From: Tabrizicola oligotrophica
GTDB lineage: Bacteria > Pseudomonadota > Alphaproteobacteria > Rhodobacterales > Rhodobacteraceae
Length of the DNA: 64,000 bases
NCBI RefSeq assembly: GCF_011008935.1
Contig: NZ_JAAIVJ010000002.1
Span: forward strand, 372,001 to 436,000
Direction of reading: 5' to 3'
How positions within the stretch are numbered: the stretch's first letter is position 1; each line of letters opens with the position of its first letter. A program made the translations under genes and the position numbers. Below are positions 15,270 through 24,788 of the stretch, one piece after another. The notes below the pieces were generated by a model. The model was not told the origin of the DNA. It made no database searches and was given only the letters and a program-made list of their open reading frames with translations.

Positions 15270-16804
15270 CGGCGCAGGCCCTTCACTTCGTCCAGCCTGA
15301 AGGCGTCAAGGGCGAAACCGCTGGCGAAATAGCTGACAATGCCAAAGCCGATCAGCCCGGTCAGCGCGAAATAGCGCCAGCCCGGCGATTGCAGCCAAGG
15401 TTGAAGCAGCATTGCCCCGGCCCAGATCACCGCGACCATCGCCGCGCAGGCCATAAGGATGCGCGGCAGGCGGATGAGAAGCCGGTCATCGAAGCGCGCC
15501 TCCGGCCCCATGGCACGGGCGCCCCACCAAAGCTGTCCGACCATGATCCAGGCCGAAAGCGTGGTGGCCAGCGCGGCGGCGGCAAAGCCGATGAAGGGCA
15601 ACAGCCCGATGGCAATCGCGGCATTGGTCACCATCGACCAGACGGCATAGCGGAACGGCCGCCGGGTGTCCTCGCGGGCGAAGAACAAGGGTTGCAGCAC
15701 CTTTTGCAGCACGAAGGCCGGCAGGCCCGCGGCATAGATCGCCAGCGCCAGCGCGGTGTTCGCCGTGGCATGGGCGTCAAAGGCGCCGCGCTGGTAGATC
15801 ACCTCGATGATCGGATGGGCCAGCACCATCAGCCCCATGGCCGAGGGCAGCGTCAGTGCCAGCGCAAACTCGGCGCCGCGGTTGAAGGCATTCTGACCGC
15901 CAACCGCATCGCCTGCGGACAGGCGGCGGGCAAGCTCCGGCAACAGGACAGTGCCGACTGCAATCGCCACTACGCCCAAGGGCAATTGGTAAAGGTGGTC
16001 GGCATAGACCAGCCAGGAAATCGCGCCCTCGGTGCCCGAGGCGACCTGCCGCGATACCAGCAGGTTGATCTGCACCACCCCGCCCGCCAGCATCGCCGGC
16101 AGCGCGGTAATCATCAGGCGCTTGAGGTCCGGCGTCATGTGCGGCAGGCGGAAATGCGGCACAAACCCGATCCGCACGGCTGCCCGCCATGTGAAGGCCA
16201 GTTGTGCGATGCCGGTAACCGGCACGGTCCAGACCAGCGTCGTGCCCATGTCCCAGCCCATCAGTACCGCCAGCCACATCGCGGCAATGAAGACAAGGTT
16301 CATCAGCACCGGCACGAAACCGGCCTCGGCAAAGCGGCCATGGGCGTTCAGCACGCCTGCCAGCATGGCGAACAGCGAGATGAAGAAGATGTAGCAAAAG
16401 GTGATGCGGCCGAAGCTGACGGCAAGGTCAAAGCGCGCATCGCCCACAAAGCCCGAGGCCATGGCCCACACCAGCCCCGGCATCGCCAGCGTGCCAAGCA
16501 GTACCAAGGCCAGCAGCACGGCAGAGAGGCCGGCAAAGGCATCTTGCGCGAAGGTCTCGGCATCCTCGCCCGATTGCAGCTTCTTGGCATAGATCGGCAC
16601 GAAGGCCTGATTGAAGGCGCCTTCGGCAAAGAAGCGGCGGAACATGTTGGGCAGGCTGAAGGCGACGTTGAAGGCATCGGCCACCACGCCGGCGCCAAGG
16701 TAATTGGCCATCATCAGGTCGCGCGCCAGCCCAGCCCCGCGCGACACCAGCGTCCACAGGCCCAAGGTCAGGATATTGCGGATCATCCGTCCCGCGCCGC
16801 TCAT
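15260..16804 (-). CDS. murJ: Lipid II flippase MurJ (MviN)
   Basis: This 514-aa MOP-superfamily protein is predicted to have about 14 transmembrane segments. It should flip lipid-linked peptidoglycan precursor across the inner membrane. The N-terminal TLVSRGAGLARDLMMANYLGAGVVADAFNVAFSLPNMFRRFFAEGAFNQAFVP is characteristic (R..A..LGAG..ADAF, PN..RR...EGAF). The ATG overlaps the glnD stop as ATGA, suggesting translational coupling. The glnD-murJ order is common in alphaproteobacteria. Confidence 0.95.
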   Translation of the reverse strand: MSGAGRMIRNILTLGLWTLVSRGAGLARDLMMANYLGAGVVADAFNVAFSLPNMFRRFFAEGAFNQAFVPIYAKKLQSGEDAETFAQDAFAGLSAVLLALVLLGTLAMPGLVWAMASGFVGDARFDLAVSFGRITFCYIFFISLFAMLAGVLNAHGRFAEAGFVPVLMNLVFIAAMWLAVLMGWDMGTTLVWTVPVTGIAQLAFTWRAAVRIGFVPHFRLPHMTPDLKRLMITALPAMLAGGVVQINLLVSRQVASGTEGAISWLVYADHLYQLPLGVVAIAVGTVLLPELARRLSAGDAVGGQNAFNRGAEFALALTLPSAMGLMVLAHPIIEVIYQRGAFDAHATANTALALAIYAAGLPAFVLQKVLQPLFFAREDTRRPFRYAVWSMVTNAAIAIGLLPFIGFAAAALATTLSAWIMVGQLWWGARAMGPEARFDDRLLIRLPRILMACAAMVAVIWAGAMLLQPWLQSPGWRYFALTGLIGFGIVSYFASGFALDAFRLDEVKGLRRQR

Positions 16805-19569
16805 GCGCTGGCCCTTTCGGCGCCCTCGGTGATGGCCTGTCGCAGCTTCTTTTCCAGGGCTTCCTGCCGCGATTTGGCGTGCAGTTTCAGCCCGAACATG
16901 TCCTTGACATAGAAAGTGTCCACCACCTGCGCACCATAGGTGGCGATCACGGCGCTGGAAATCTGCATGTTGTTCACGGCGAGCGTGCGGGTCAGGTCAA
17001 ACAGCAGGCCGGGACGGTCGCGGGTGTCGACCTCGATGATGGTGTAGATTTCCGAGCCTTCGTTGTCGAAGGTGACATGGGTTGGAAAGCGGAACTCCTT
17101 TTCCCGCTTCTTCACCTTGTCGCGCCCCGCCAGCGCCTCGCGCGCCACGACCTCGCCCTTCAGTGTCTTGTCGATCATCTGCGTCAGGCGCGGCAGGCGT
17201 TCCACGTCATAGGGCTTGCCCTCGGCGTCCTGAATCCAGAACACCGGCGTCGCATAGCCGTCCTTGGACGTGTAGGTCTTGGCATCCACCACATTCGCGC
17301 CCACCAGCGCCAAAGACCCGGCCAACCGGCTGAAGATGCCGGGGTGATCGACCAGTGCAAAGGCCGCGCGGGTGGCGTCGCGTGCCGGTTCCGGGTGCAG
17401 GTCGATGCGGATCTCGTTGTCTGGCAGGCCGTGCAACAGCCGGGCAAAGACTTCTTGGGTTTCGGTCGTCAGGCCCTGCCAGTAGGGCGCGTAATGCCGG
17501 CCGCATTCATGCCGGATCGCCGCCTCGTCCCAGTCGGTCAGCCGCGCCCGCAGCGCCGCCTTGGCTTCATCCTCGCGCTTCTCGCGGTTGATATGCTCCA
17601 GCCCGCCTTCCAGCGCATCGGTGGTCAGCCCATGAAGCTGGCGCAGCAGCATGGCCTTCCAGTTGTTCCAGGTGTTCGGCCCGACGCCGCGGATGTCGCA
17701 GACCGTCAGCACCGTCAGCAGGTCGAGCCGCTTGCGCGTCTTCACCGCCTTGGCAAAATCGCGCACCGTGCGCGGGTCGCCGATGTCGCGCTTCTGTGCC
17801 ATGTCCGACATCAGCAGGTGATAGCGCACCAGCCATTCGACGGTCTCGCATTCTTCCTCGTCCAGCCCGAGCCGCGGCGCGATCCGCCGCGCCAGCTGTG
17901 CGCCGATGATCGAATGGTCCTCGGGCCGGCCCTTGCCGATGTCATGCAAGAGCAGCGCGACATAAAGCACCCGCCGGTTCACCCCCGCCTTCAGGATCGA
18001 GGACGACAGCGGCAGGTCTTCGACCAGTTCCTCCCGCTCGATCTGCGCCAGCGTCGAGATGGTCTGGATGATGTGTTCGTCCACCGTATAGTGGTGGTAG
18101 ACGTTGAACTGCATCATCGCCACGATGTTCTCGAACTCGGGGATGAAGGCTGCCAGAACCCCAAGCTCGTTCATCCGCCGCAGGGCGCGCTCGGGGTTGC
18201 CGTGCTTCAGCATCAGATCCAGAAAGATCCGCTGCGCCTCGGGGTCGTCGCGCATCTCGTCGTCGATCAGATCGAGATTGGCGGCAATCAGCCGCATGAT
18301 GTTGGGGTGCAACAGATAGCCCGAGCGCAGCGCCTCCTCGAAGGCGCGCAAGAGGTTCAGCTTGTCCGACAGGAACTTGCCGGCATCGGCCACGTCGATC
18401 CGGCCCTGCACCAGCTTGTAGCCCCTGGCCACGGTCTTGCGGGTGAAGAACCCTTTCAGCCGGGCCTCGGGCTTGGCGTGGCGGGCTTCCAGCTCGGTCA
18501 GGAACACCCGGGTCAACTCGCCGACGCGCGTGGCGTGGCGGAAATAATCCTGCATGAAATGCTCAACCGCCCGGCGCCCGCCCGCATCGCGATAGCCCAT
18601 GCGCGCGGCCACTTCGACCTGCATGTCGAAAGTCAGCTGATCGACCGGCCGGCCGGCGATGTAATGCAGATGGCAGCGCGCGGCCCAGAGGAAATTTTCC
18701 GCCCGCTCGAACTGGGCATATTCCTCGGCCGTCAGCAGCCCCGCCCCGACCAGCCCCGCCGAGGAAGGCACGCGGTGCAGATACTTGCCGATCCAGTAGA
18801 GCGTCTGCAGATCGCGCAGCCCGCCCTTGGCCTCCTTGACGTTCGGCTCCAGCACATAGCGCTGGCCGCCCTGCCGCTTGTGGCGCTCGGCCCGTTCGGC
18901 CAGCTTGGCCTCGATGAACTCGCGGCCCGTGGTCTTGAACAGATCGGACCACAGCCTGTCGCCCAGCTCGGCTGCCAAGGGGGCGTGGCCGGCGATGAAG
19001 CGGTGTTCCAGCAGCGCGGTGCGAATGGTGATGTCCTCGCGCCCCAGCCGCAGGCAATCGGCGACGGTGCGGCTGGAATGGCCGACCTTCAGCTTCAGAT
19101 CCCACAGGATGTAGAGCATGGATTCGATCACCGCCTCGGCCCAGGGGGTGATCTTCCACGGCGTCAGGAACAGCAGGTCCACATCGGAATGCGGCGCCAT
19201 CTCGGCCCGGCCATAGCCGCCCACAGCCAGCACGGCGATGCGCTCGGCCTCGGTCGGGTTCGGCAGCGGATGCAGGTGTTGCGCGACGGCAAGGGCGGTC
19301 TCGACCAGCCCGTCGGTCAACCGGGCCTGCGCCGCCACCAAGGCGCGGGCGCTGAGCGGCGAGGCGGTGAACGCCGCGGCAAGGGCCGTGTTGCTGCTGG
19401 CCTTCGCCGTCGCAAGATGCCGCACGGCCACGGCGCGTGCCGCCCGCGGCTCGGTGTCCGCCGTCAGATCGGCCCTGATTGCAGCGATCAGGGCGGCGGT
19501 GTCGACATGCGCGGACGGCGGCACCAGCGGATCCACTGCCGGGGGCTGCGAGGCGGGCAAATCGCTCAT
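16801..19569 (-). CDS. glnD: [Protein-PII] uridylyltransferase / uridylyl-removing enzyme
   Basis: This 922-aa nitrogen sensor adds UMP to PII proteins when glutamine is low and removes it when glutamine is high. The nucleotidyltransferase site is GGYGRAEMAPHSDVDLLFL near residue 117. The HD hydrolase site is LLHDIGKGRPEDHS near 522. Two C-terminal ACT domains cover about 740-810 and 850-915, the second beginning VDTRDRPGLLFDLTRTL. All expected catalytic motifs are present and length is normal. GAGGAG just before the ATG supports the start. It is coupled to murJ. Confidence 0.97.
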   Translation of the reverse strand: MSDLPASQPPAVDPLVPPSAHVDTAALIAAIRADLTADTEPRAARAVAVRHLATAKASSNTALAAAFTASPLSARALVAAQARLTDGLVETALAVAQHLHPLPNPTEAERIAVLAVGGYGRAEMAPHSDVDLLFLTPWKITPWAEAVIESMLYILWDLKLKVGHSSRTVADCLRLGREDITIRTALLEHRFIAGHAPLAAELGDRLWSDLFKTTGREFIEAKLAERAERHKRQGGQRYVLEPNVKEAKGGLRDLQTLYWIGKYLHRVPSSAGLVGAGLLTAEEYAQFERAENFLWAARCHLHYIAGRPVDQLTFDMQVEVAARMGYRDAGGRRAVEHFMQDYFRHATRVGELTRVFLTELEARHAKPEARLKGFFTRKTVARGYKLVQGRIDVADAGKFLSDKLNLLRAFEEALRSGYLLHPNIMRLIAANLDLIDDEMRDDPEAQRIFLDLMLKHGNPERALRRMNELGVLAAFIPEFENIVAMMQFNVYHHYTVDEHIIQTISTLAQIEREELVEDLPLSSSILKAGVNRRVLYVALLLHDIGKGRPEDHSIIGAQLARRIAPRLGLDEEECETVEWLVRYHLLMSDMAQKRDIGDPRTVRDFAKAVKTRKRLDLLTVLTVCDIRGVGPNTWNNWKAMLLRQLHGLTTDALEGGLEHINREKREDEAKAALRARLTDWDEAAIRHECGRHYAPYWQGLTTETQEVFARLLHGLPDNEIRIDLHPEPARDATRAAFALVDHPGIFSRLAGSLALVGANVVDAKTYTSKDGYATPVFWIQDAEGKPYDVERLPRLTQMIDKTLKGEVVAREALAGRDKVKKREKEFRFPTHVTFDNEGSEIYTIIEVDTRDRPGLLFDLTRTLAVNNMQISSAVIATYGAQVVDTFYVKDMFGLKLHAKSRQEALEKKLRQAITEGAERASA

Positions 19570-19592
19570 CTCCTCAACCCCGGCAATCGTGA

Positions 19593-20765
19593 TCAGAGGC
19601 CGGCGCCGGCAAAGCTGCGCGGCGCGGAATCGACGATCGTGGCCTGCCCGCCCTTGATCTGGGCAATCGCCAGACCGCGCTCGTTCTGACCATCCTCGCG
19701 CAGCCGGAAGATGCCATTGACGCCGACAAATCCCGCCCCTTGCGTCAGCGCGGCCTTGGTCAGCGGGCCGCTCTGGCCGGTCCGGGCCAGCGCGCCAACC
19801 GCCGCGATGCCGTCATAGGCAAGGCCCGCGATCGGATGCGGCCCTTCGCCATAGGCGGCGCTGTAGCGGCTCTGGAACTGGGCATAAAGCGCGGGGTCGG
19901 GCAGGGCGAACCAGCCCCCCTGGACGCCGGGCAGGCCCAGCGTGGCGGTGGGAATGTCCCAGCGGGTCAGACCGATGAACTGGGCATCAGCCGAAGACAG
20001 GCCATTGTCGGCCAGCAGCTGGGTGACCAGCGGCAGCGCACCCGCGCTGTCGGCGGTCAGGAAGATCGACTGCGCCCCGGTCTCCCGCGCGGTCCGGACG
20101 ATGGTCGGCGCCGCCCCGACGACGCCATTTTGCGAGAATTCATAGCTGCCGACCGCAACCACCGAACCGCCCGCCGCGCGCACACCGCGGTCGATGGCGG
20201 CCTTGCCCAGCTCTCCGGCGGTGTTGCGGTCGTGGACGACCATGATCTTGCCCTTGCCCTGGCGCACGGCATAGGCGGCAAGACGGCTTGCCGTGTTGTC
20301 GAACGTCGAGCCGAGCACGAAGACGTTGTTGCCCGCGATGTCGGGATTGTTGGAAAACGACAGCAGGTTGACGCCGGATGCAGCGACAGCGACGCCTGCG
20401 GAATTGGCCTCCTGGGCGAAAACCGGCCCGAGGATGACCTGCGCGCCCTCGGCCACGGCCTTCTGGGCCTCGGCGGCCGCCAGCGCCGGCGAGCCGGCAG
20501 TGTTGTAGACCCGCAGATCGATCTGGACGCCCTTCAGGTCGGCAATGGCAAGCCGCGCCGCGTTCTCAAGGCTCTGGGCCAGGACTGCGTCGCTGGCCTG
20601 ACCTGACCCGCCCGGCACCAGCAATGCCACCTGAACCTTGCCGCTGCCACTGCCCGTCGAAGGCCCGGGTCCGGTGCCCGGCACGCAGGCCGAAACGGCA
20701 AGTGCGGTGGCGAGGATGGCAAATCGGCCCAATGACTTGCGGGCCCGGCGCAAAACAGACAACAT
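19593..20765 (-). CDS. Penicillin-binding protein activator, LpoA-like lipoprotein
   Basis: This 390-aa protein has a lipoprotein signal peptide ending in the lipobox VSAC near residue 27. A type I periplasmic-binding-protein fold follows (VQVALLVPGGSGQASDAVLAQSLENAARLAI; LSFSNNPDIAGNNVFVLGSTFDNTASRLAAYAVRQGK), as in the C-terminal domain of LpoA. In gammaproteobacteria LpoA activates PBP1A from the outer membrane. This shorter form lacks the N-terminal TPR domain. It diverges from rsmI, with yraN after it, the same local order as in E. coli. The ATG at 20765, with TGGGGA upstream, is preferred to a GTG 15 bases earlier. Confidence 0.82.
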   Translation of the reverse strand: MLSVLRRARKSLGRFAILATALAVSACVPGTGPGPSTGSGSGKVQVALLVPGGSGQASDAVLAQSLENAARLAIADLKGVQIDLRVYNTAGSPALAAAEAQKAVAEGAQVILGPVFAQEANSAGVAVAASGVNLLSFSNNPDIAGNNVFVLGSTFDNTASRLAAYAVRQGKGKIMVVHDRNTAGELGKAAIDRGVRAAGGSVVAVGSYEFSQNGVVGAAPTIVRTARETGAQSIFLTADSAGALPLVTQLLADNGLSSADAQFIGLTRWDIPTATLGLPGVQGGWFALPDPALYAQFQSRYSAAYGEGPHPIAGLAYDGIAAVGALARTGQSGPLTKAALTQGAGFVGVNGIFRLREDGQNERGLAIAQIKGGQATIVDSAPRSFAGAGL

Positions 20766-20858
20766 CAGTGAATTCCCCACCAGACAGGATTGGCTACATG
20801 AAGGCCGAACCTAAGGCCTTCGTGCCGGGAAGTAAACGCAAAGAGGACGGGGCAGGCC

Positions 20859-21731
20859 ATGGCAGGCGGCAATTCGGCGTATCAGCTCAGCCCGCTCGCG
20901 CCCGGGCTTTATCTGGTGGCAACGCCCATCGGAACGGCGCGTGACATCACGCTTCGGGCGCTCGATGTGCTGGCTTCAGCCGATGTCCTGGCGGCTGAGG
21001 ATACCCGAACCTTGCGGCACCTGATGGAGATCCATGGCATTCCACTTGGGGACCGGCCTCTGATCGCCTGCCACGACCACAACGAGGCGCAGGTCAGCCC
21101 GCGCGTGCTGCAGGCCATCGCGGCGGGAAAATCGGTCGCCTATGCCTCCGAGGCCGGAACGCCAATGGTGTCGGACCCCGGCTTTCCGCTTGCCCGCGCA
21201 GTGATCGCCGAAGGCCTGACCGTCACCTCGGCCCCCGGCCCCTCGGCCGCGATCTGCGCCCTGACGGTTGCGGGCCTGCCCACCGACCGCTTCCTGTTCG
21301 CGGGCTTTGCCCCAAGCCAGAAATCCGCCCGCCGCAGCTTCCTGCAAGAGCTTGCGCCCATCGCCTCGACGCTGGTGCTGTATGAAAGCCCGAAGCGGAT
21401 TAACCAAATATTGGAAGATTGCTGCGAGATTCTGGGGGAAGGGCGCAAGATGGCCCTCTGCCGCGAACTCACCAAGCGATTCGAAGAGGTGATCCGCGGC
21501 ACAGTTGCCGAGGTGCGGCAGGTCTGCGCAGGGCGTGACTTGAAAGGCGAAATCGTGCTCGTGATCGGGCGCGGCGAAAAGGCTGCGGCGGATGCAGCCA
21601 CGGTGGAGGCGGCTTTGGACAGGGCTCTGGCCAGCATGACGGTCAAGGATGCCGCGGCGGCGGTGGCCGAGGCGTTCAACCTGCCGCGACGTGAGGTGTA
21701 TCAGATGGCTTTGGCACGGGGGAAGGCATGA
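20859..21731 (+). CDS. rsmI: 16S rRNA (cytidine1402-2'-O)-methyltransferase RsmI
   Basis: This 290-aa SAM-dependent tetrapyrrole-methylase-fold enzyme 2'-O-methylates C1402 in the ribosomal decoding centre. Family segments are LYLVATPIGTARDITLRALDVLASADVLAAEDTRTLRHLM at the N-terminus, SEAGTPMVSDPGFPLARAVI, APGPSA and FLFAGFAP. AGAGGA lies upstream of the ATG. The stop overlaps the yraN-like start (ATGA). Divergent from the LpoA-like gene across 93 bases. Confidence 0.95.
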   Translation: MAGGNSAYQLSPLAPGLYLVATPIGTARDITLRALDVLASADVLAAEDTRTLRHLMEIHGIPLGDRPLIACHDHNEAQVSPRVLQAIAAGKSVAYASEAGTPMVSDPGFPLARAVIAEGLTVTSAPGPSAAICALTVAGLPTDRFLFAGFAPSQKSARRSFLQELAPIASTLVLYESPKRINQILEDCCEILGEGRKMALCRELTKRFEEVIRGTVAEVRQVCAGRDLKGEIVLVIGRGEKAAADAATVEAALDRALASMTVKDAAAAVAEAFNLPRREVYQMALARGKA

Positions 21732-22081
21732 GCGGGGCAAGATCCTATTACGCGGGGCTGGCGGCGGAACACCTTGTCGAACAGGTCTATGAGCGGACCG
21801 GTCGGCAGATCTGTGCCCGGCGATGGCGCGGTTCGGCGGGTGAGATTGACCTTGTGGCGCGCGACGGGGCCGAGGTGATCTTCATCGAAGTCAAGCAAAG
21901 CAAGACCCATGCCATGGCCGCCGAACATCTGACCGAACGCCAGATGGCGCGCATTTACGGCGCCGCGTCCGAATTCATCGGGGGTGAACCCGCGGGGCAA
22001 TTGACGCCGGTGCGTTTTGACGTGGCCTTGGTGGACGGGCAGGGCCGGATCGAAATTCTGGAAAACGCCTTCGCGGCCTGA
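21728..22081 (+). CDS. YraN family (UPF0102) endonuclease-like protein
   Basis: This 117-aa protein of the UPF0102 family has a PD-(D/E)xK nuclease-like core. The visible motif is GSAGEIDLVARDGAEVIFIEVKQSK (residues about 37-61), with E/D and EVK at the expected spacing. The cellular role of the family is unsettled. It is translationally coupled to rsmI and precedes gshB, an order common in Rhodobacteraceae. Confidence 0.88.
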   Translation: MSGARSYYAGLAAEHLVEQVYERTGRQICARRWRGSAGEIDLVARDGAEVIFIEVKQSKTHAMAAEHLTERQMARIYGAASEFIGGEPAGQLTPVRFDVALVDGQGRIEILENAFAA

Positions 22082-22141
22082 GGGGTTTGCAACTCCGCTG
22101 GTCATGCGCCACAAAGGGCACGTTCAACGAAGGAGCGCGCC

Positions 22142-23086
22142 ATGGGCCTGAAGGTTGCCTTGCAGATGGACCCGATCGGGTCGGTCAACATCAACGGCGA
22201 TTCGACATTCCGGATTGGATTGGAGGCACAGGCGCGCGGGCATTCGCTGTTCTTCTATACACCCGACAATCTGGCCTTTGTCGAAGGGCGAGTCATGGCG
22301 CGGGGCTATCCGATCGAGTTGCGCCGCGAGCCGGGCAACCATGTGAGCTATGGGCCGGAGACCGAGGTGGATCTGGGCGACTTCGATGTCGTGTGGCTGA
22401 GGCAGGATCCGCCGTTTGACATGGGCTACATCACGACGACGCATCTGCTGGAGATGATCCATCCGAAGACGCTTGTGGTGAACGATCCGTTCTGGGTGCG
22501 GAACAGTCCCGAGAAATTGCTGGTATTGCGGTTCCCCGATCTGACGCCCCCCACCGCGATTGCCCGCGATCTGGCTGCCATCCGCGCCTTCAAGGCGCGG
22601 CATGGCGACATCATCCTGAAGCCGCTTTATGGCAATGGAGGCGCGGGGGTGTTCCGGCTGGACCCGAACGACCGCAACCTTGCCTCGCTGCACGAGCTGT
22701 TCACCGGGATGAGCCGCGAACCCATGATCGTGCAGAAGTTCCTGCCCGATGTGTCGAAGGGGGACAAGCGGGTGATCTTGGTTGATGGTGAGCCGGTCGG
22801 GGCGATCAACCGGGTGCCGCAGGCGGGCGAAACCCGGTCGAACATGCATGCCGGCGGGCGTCCCGAGAAGGTGGGCCTGACGCCGCGCGATCTGGAAATC
22901 TGCGCGCGGATCGGGCCGGTCCTGCGGGAAAAAGGGCAGGTTTTCGTCGGCATCGACGTGATCGGCGACTGGCTGACCGAGATCAACGTCACCTCGCCCA
23001 CCGGAATTCAGGAGCTCGAGCGATTTGACGGCACCAATACGGCCGAACGTATCTGGCAGGTGATCGAGGCCAAGCGCGGGTTGTGA
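22142..23086 (+). CDS. gshB: Glutathione synthase
   Basis: This 314-aa ATP-grasp enzyme joins gamma-glutamylcysteine and glycine to make glutathione. Characteristic segments are the N-terminal [44 protein letters not shown], the ATP-grasp part [15 protein letters not shown], and the C-terminal [28 protein letters not shown] lies before the ATG. The ORF is full length and ends convergently with comM across a 72-base hairpin-bearing gap. Confidence 0.97.
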   Translation: MGLKVALQMDPIGSVNINGDSTFRIGLEAQARGHSLFFYTPDNLAFVEGRVMARGYPIELRREPGNHVSYGPETEVDLGDFDVVWLRQDPPFDMGYITTTHLLEMIHPKTLVVNDPFWVRNSPEKLLVLRFPDLTPPTAIARDLAAIRAFKARHGDIILKPLYGNGGAGVFRLDPNDRNLASLHELFTGMSREPMIVQKFLPDVSKGDKRVILVDGEPVGAINRVPQAGETRSNMHAGGRPEKVGLTPRDLEICARIGPVLREKGQVFVGIDVIGDWLTEINVTSPTGIQELERFDGTNTAERIWQVIEAKRGL

Positions 23087-23089
23087 CCC

Positions 23090-23133
23090 CTCCTCGGGCG
23101 CCTTCGGCTTCTCGTCGCGGGCCTCCCGAGGAG
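23090..23133. repeat. Repeat family 2, copy 1 / bidirectional terminator-like hairpin
   Basis: The 9-bp stem ctcctcggg/cccgaggag (23090-23098 with 23125-23133) lies between the convergent gshB and comM ends. The left part (ctcctcgggcgccttcgg, then cttctcgtcg) recurs with three differences at about 57322-57349, also between convergent genes. Confidence 0.6.
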
Positions 23134-23158
23134 CGACGACGTCGACGACGAGATCACG

Positions 23159-24673
23159 TCAGCCCTTGGTTGCGACGGTCAGGCGGAAGCTGACCGCTTC
23201 GGCGACATGAGGCATGCGGACATCGGGGCTTTGGTCCAGATCGGCAATCGTGCGTGCAACCCGCAGGACCCGGTGATAGCCGCGTGCCGACAGGCCAAAG
23301 CGTTCGGCCACCCGGGCCAGCAGCGCGCGGCCCTCGGCGTCAGGGGCCGCGGCGGCCTCGAGCAGCGGGCCCTCGAGGTCGGCGTTGACGCGGGCTGTCG
23401 CGTGGTCCTTGAACCGTTCGGCCTGCACCGTCCGCGCCGCCGCCACCCGCGCCGCCACCTCGGCTGACGTGTCGCCCGAGGGCGGCAGGTCAAGGTCGGT
23501 ATAGGCCACCGGGGGCACTTCGACCCGCAGGTCGAAGCGGTCCATCAGCGGGCCGGAAATCCGGCCCAGATAATCCTCGCCACAGGCCGGCACCCGTGCG
23601 CAGGCGCGGGCGGGGTCGGTCATGTAGCCGCATTTGCAGGGGTTGGCCGCCGCCACCAGTAGGAACCGCGCCGGATAGCGCACATGGGCATTGGCGCGCG
23701 CGACCACCACATCGCCGGTTTCAATCGGCTGGCGCAGGGTTTCCAGCACGGCGCGGGGAAACTCCGGGAATTCGTCCATGAACAGAACCCCGTTATGGGC
23801 CAGCGAGATTTCTCCCGGTTTCGCCCCTTTGCCGCCGCCGACGATCGCGGCCATCGAGGCAGTGTGATGCGGTTCGCGGAACGGGCGGTTGCGCGAAATG
23901 CCGCCTTCGCTGAGGAGCCCTGCCAGAGAGTGAATCATCGAGGTTTCAAGGGCTTCTGCTGCCGACAGCGGGGGCAGGATTGTCGGCAGCCGTGCTGCCA
24001 GCATCGACTTGCCCGAGCCCGGCGTGCCGATCATCATCAGGTGATGCCGCCCCGCCGCCGCGATTTCCAGCGCGCGTTTGGCGCGTTCCTGTCCCTTGAC
24101 GTCGCGCAGGTCGCGGCCGCCTGCGGCCCGCGTCACTTCGCCCGCTTCGGCGGCCATGAGCGGCACCTGGCCGGTGTAATGCCGCACCACTTCCTGCAGA
24201 TTGCCGGCCCCCAGCACCTCGGCCGCGCCGACCCAGGCGGCCTCGGCACCGCAGGCGCGCGGGCAGAGCAGCGACTTGTCCTCTTCCGCCGCGCACATCG
24301 CCGCCGGCAGCGCGCCGATGACCGGGATCAGCCGGCCATCCAGTGACAGTTCCCCCAGCGCGATCGTGGCCTCCACCTCTTCCTTCGGCACGATCTCCAG
24401 CGCCGCCAGCAGGGCGAGCGCAATCGGCAGGTCGAAGTGGCTGCCTTCCTTCGGCAGGTCGGCGGGCGAGAGGTTGACGGTGATGCGTTTCGACGGCAGC
24501 GCGATGGACAGCGTGTTCATCGCGGCGCGCACCCGTTCCTTGGCTTCGCTCACCGCCTTGTCGGGCAGGCCGACCAGCGAGAACGATGGCATGCCGGGAG
24601 ACAGCGCGCATTGCACCTCGACCAGCCGCGCCTCGACGCCTTCGAATGCCACCGTAAAGGCCCGCGCGACCAT
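23159..24673 (-). CDS. comM: YifB/ComM-family AAA ATPase (Mg-chelatase-like)
   Basis: This 504-aa AAA+ helicase of the ComM family is known in naturally competent bacteria to promote branch migration during recombination. An N-terminal Lon-protease-like domain (ARAFTVAFEGVEARLVEVQCALSPGMPSFSLVGLPDKAVSEAKERV) is followed by Walker A GTPGSGKSMLAARL near 217. Walker B-like FMDEFPEF and a zinc-ribbon-like CKCGY...C..C insertion come next. GGAGG precedes the start. Its presence does not by itself show natural competence, because most non-competent bacteria also keep it. Confidence 0.93.
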   Translation of the reverse strand: MVARAFTVAFEGVEARLVEVQCALSPGMPSFSLVGLPDKAVSEAKERVRAAMNTLSIALPSKRITVNLSPADLPKEGSHFDLPIALALLAALEIVPKEEVEATIALGELSLDGRLIPVIGALPAAMCAAEEDKSLLCPRACGAEAAWVGAAEVLGAGNLQEVVRHYTGQVPLMAAEAGEVTRAAGGRDLRDVKGQERAKRALEIAAAGRHHLMMIGTPGSGKSMLAARLPTILPPLSAAEALETSMIHSLAGLLSEGGISRNRPFREPHHTASMAAIVGGGKGAKPGEISLAHNGVLFMDEFPEFPRAVLETLRQPIETGDVVVARANAHVRYPARFLLVAAANPCKCGYMTDPARACARVPACGEDYLGRISGPLMDRFDLRVEVPPVAYTDLDLPPSGDTSAEVAARVAAARTVQAERFKDHATARVNADLEGPLLEAAAAPDAEGRALLARVAERFGLSARGYHRVLRVARTIADLDQSPDVRMPHVAEAVSFRLTVATKG

Positions 24674-24743
24674 ATTGCCTCCGTTCGTCTGGTTAACGGA
24701 TAGGCGGACAGCGTTAGCAAAGGGTTAACACGCCTCGGAGCGC

Positions 24744-24775
24744 CGTTCCGGTCTGCGAAAAGCGACCGGAACGGA
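24744..24775 (-). terminator. Hairpin downstream of GST gene
   Basis: The perfect 11-bp stem ccgttccggtc/gaccggaacgg (24744-24754 with 24765-24775) with a 10-base loop lies just past the GST stop and before comM. No U tract follows, so it may be an RNA 3' protection structure. Confidence 0.45.
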
Positions 24776-24788
24776 GCGATGAGACGGA

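Noticed and set aside
13667-16912. 1081-codon open frame on the plus strand
   Set aside because: It is antisense to trpS and murJ and passes through the rhomboid gene in another frame. The translation is rich in H, R, G and Q with no domain, as expected for shadow frames in high-GC DNA.
16879-19689. 936-codon open frame antisense to glnD
   Set aside because: The glnD strand has all catalytic motifs; the opposite frame has none.
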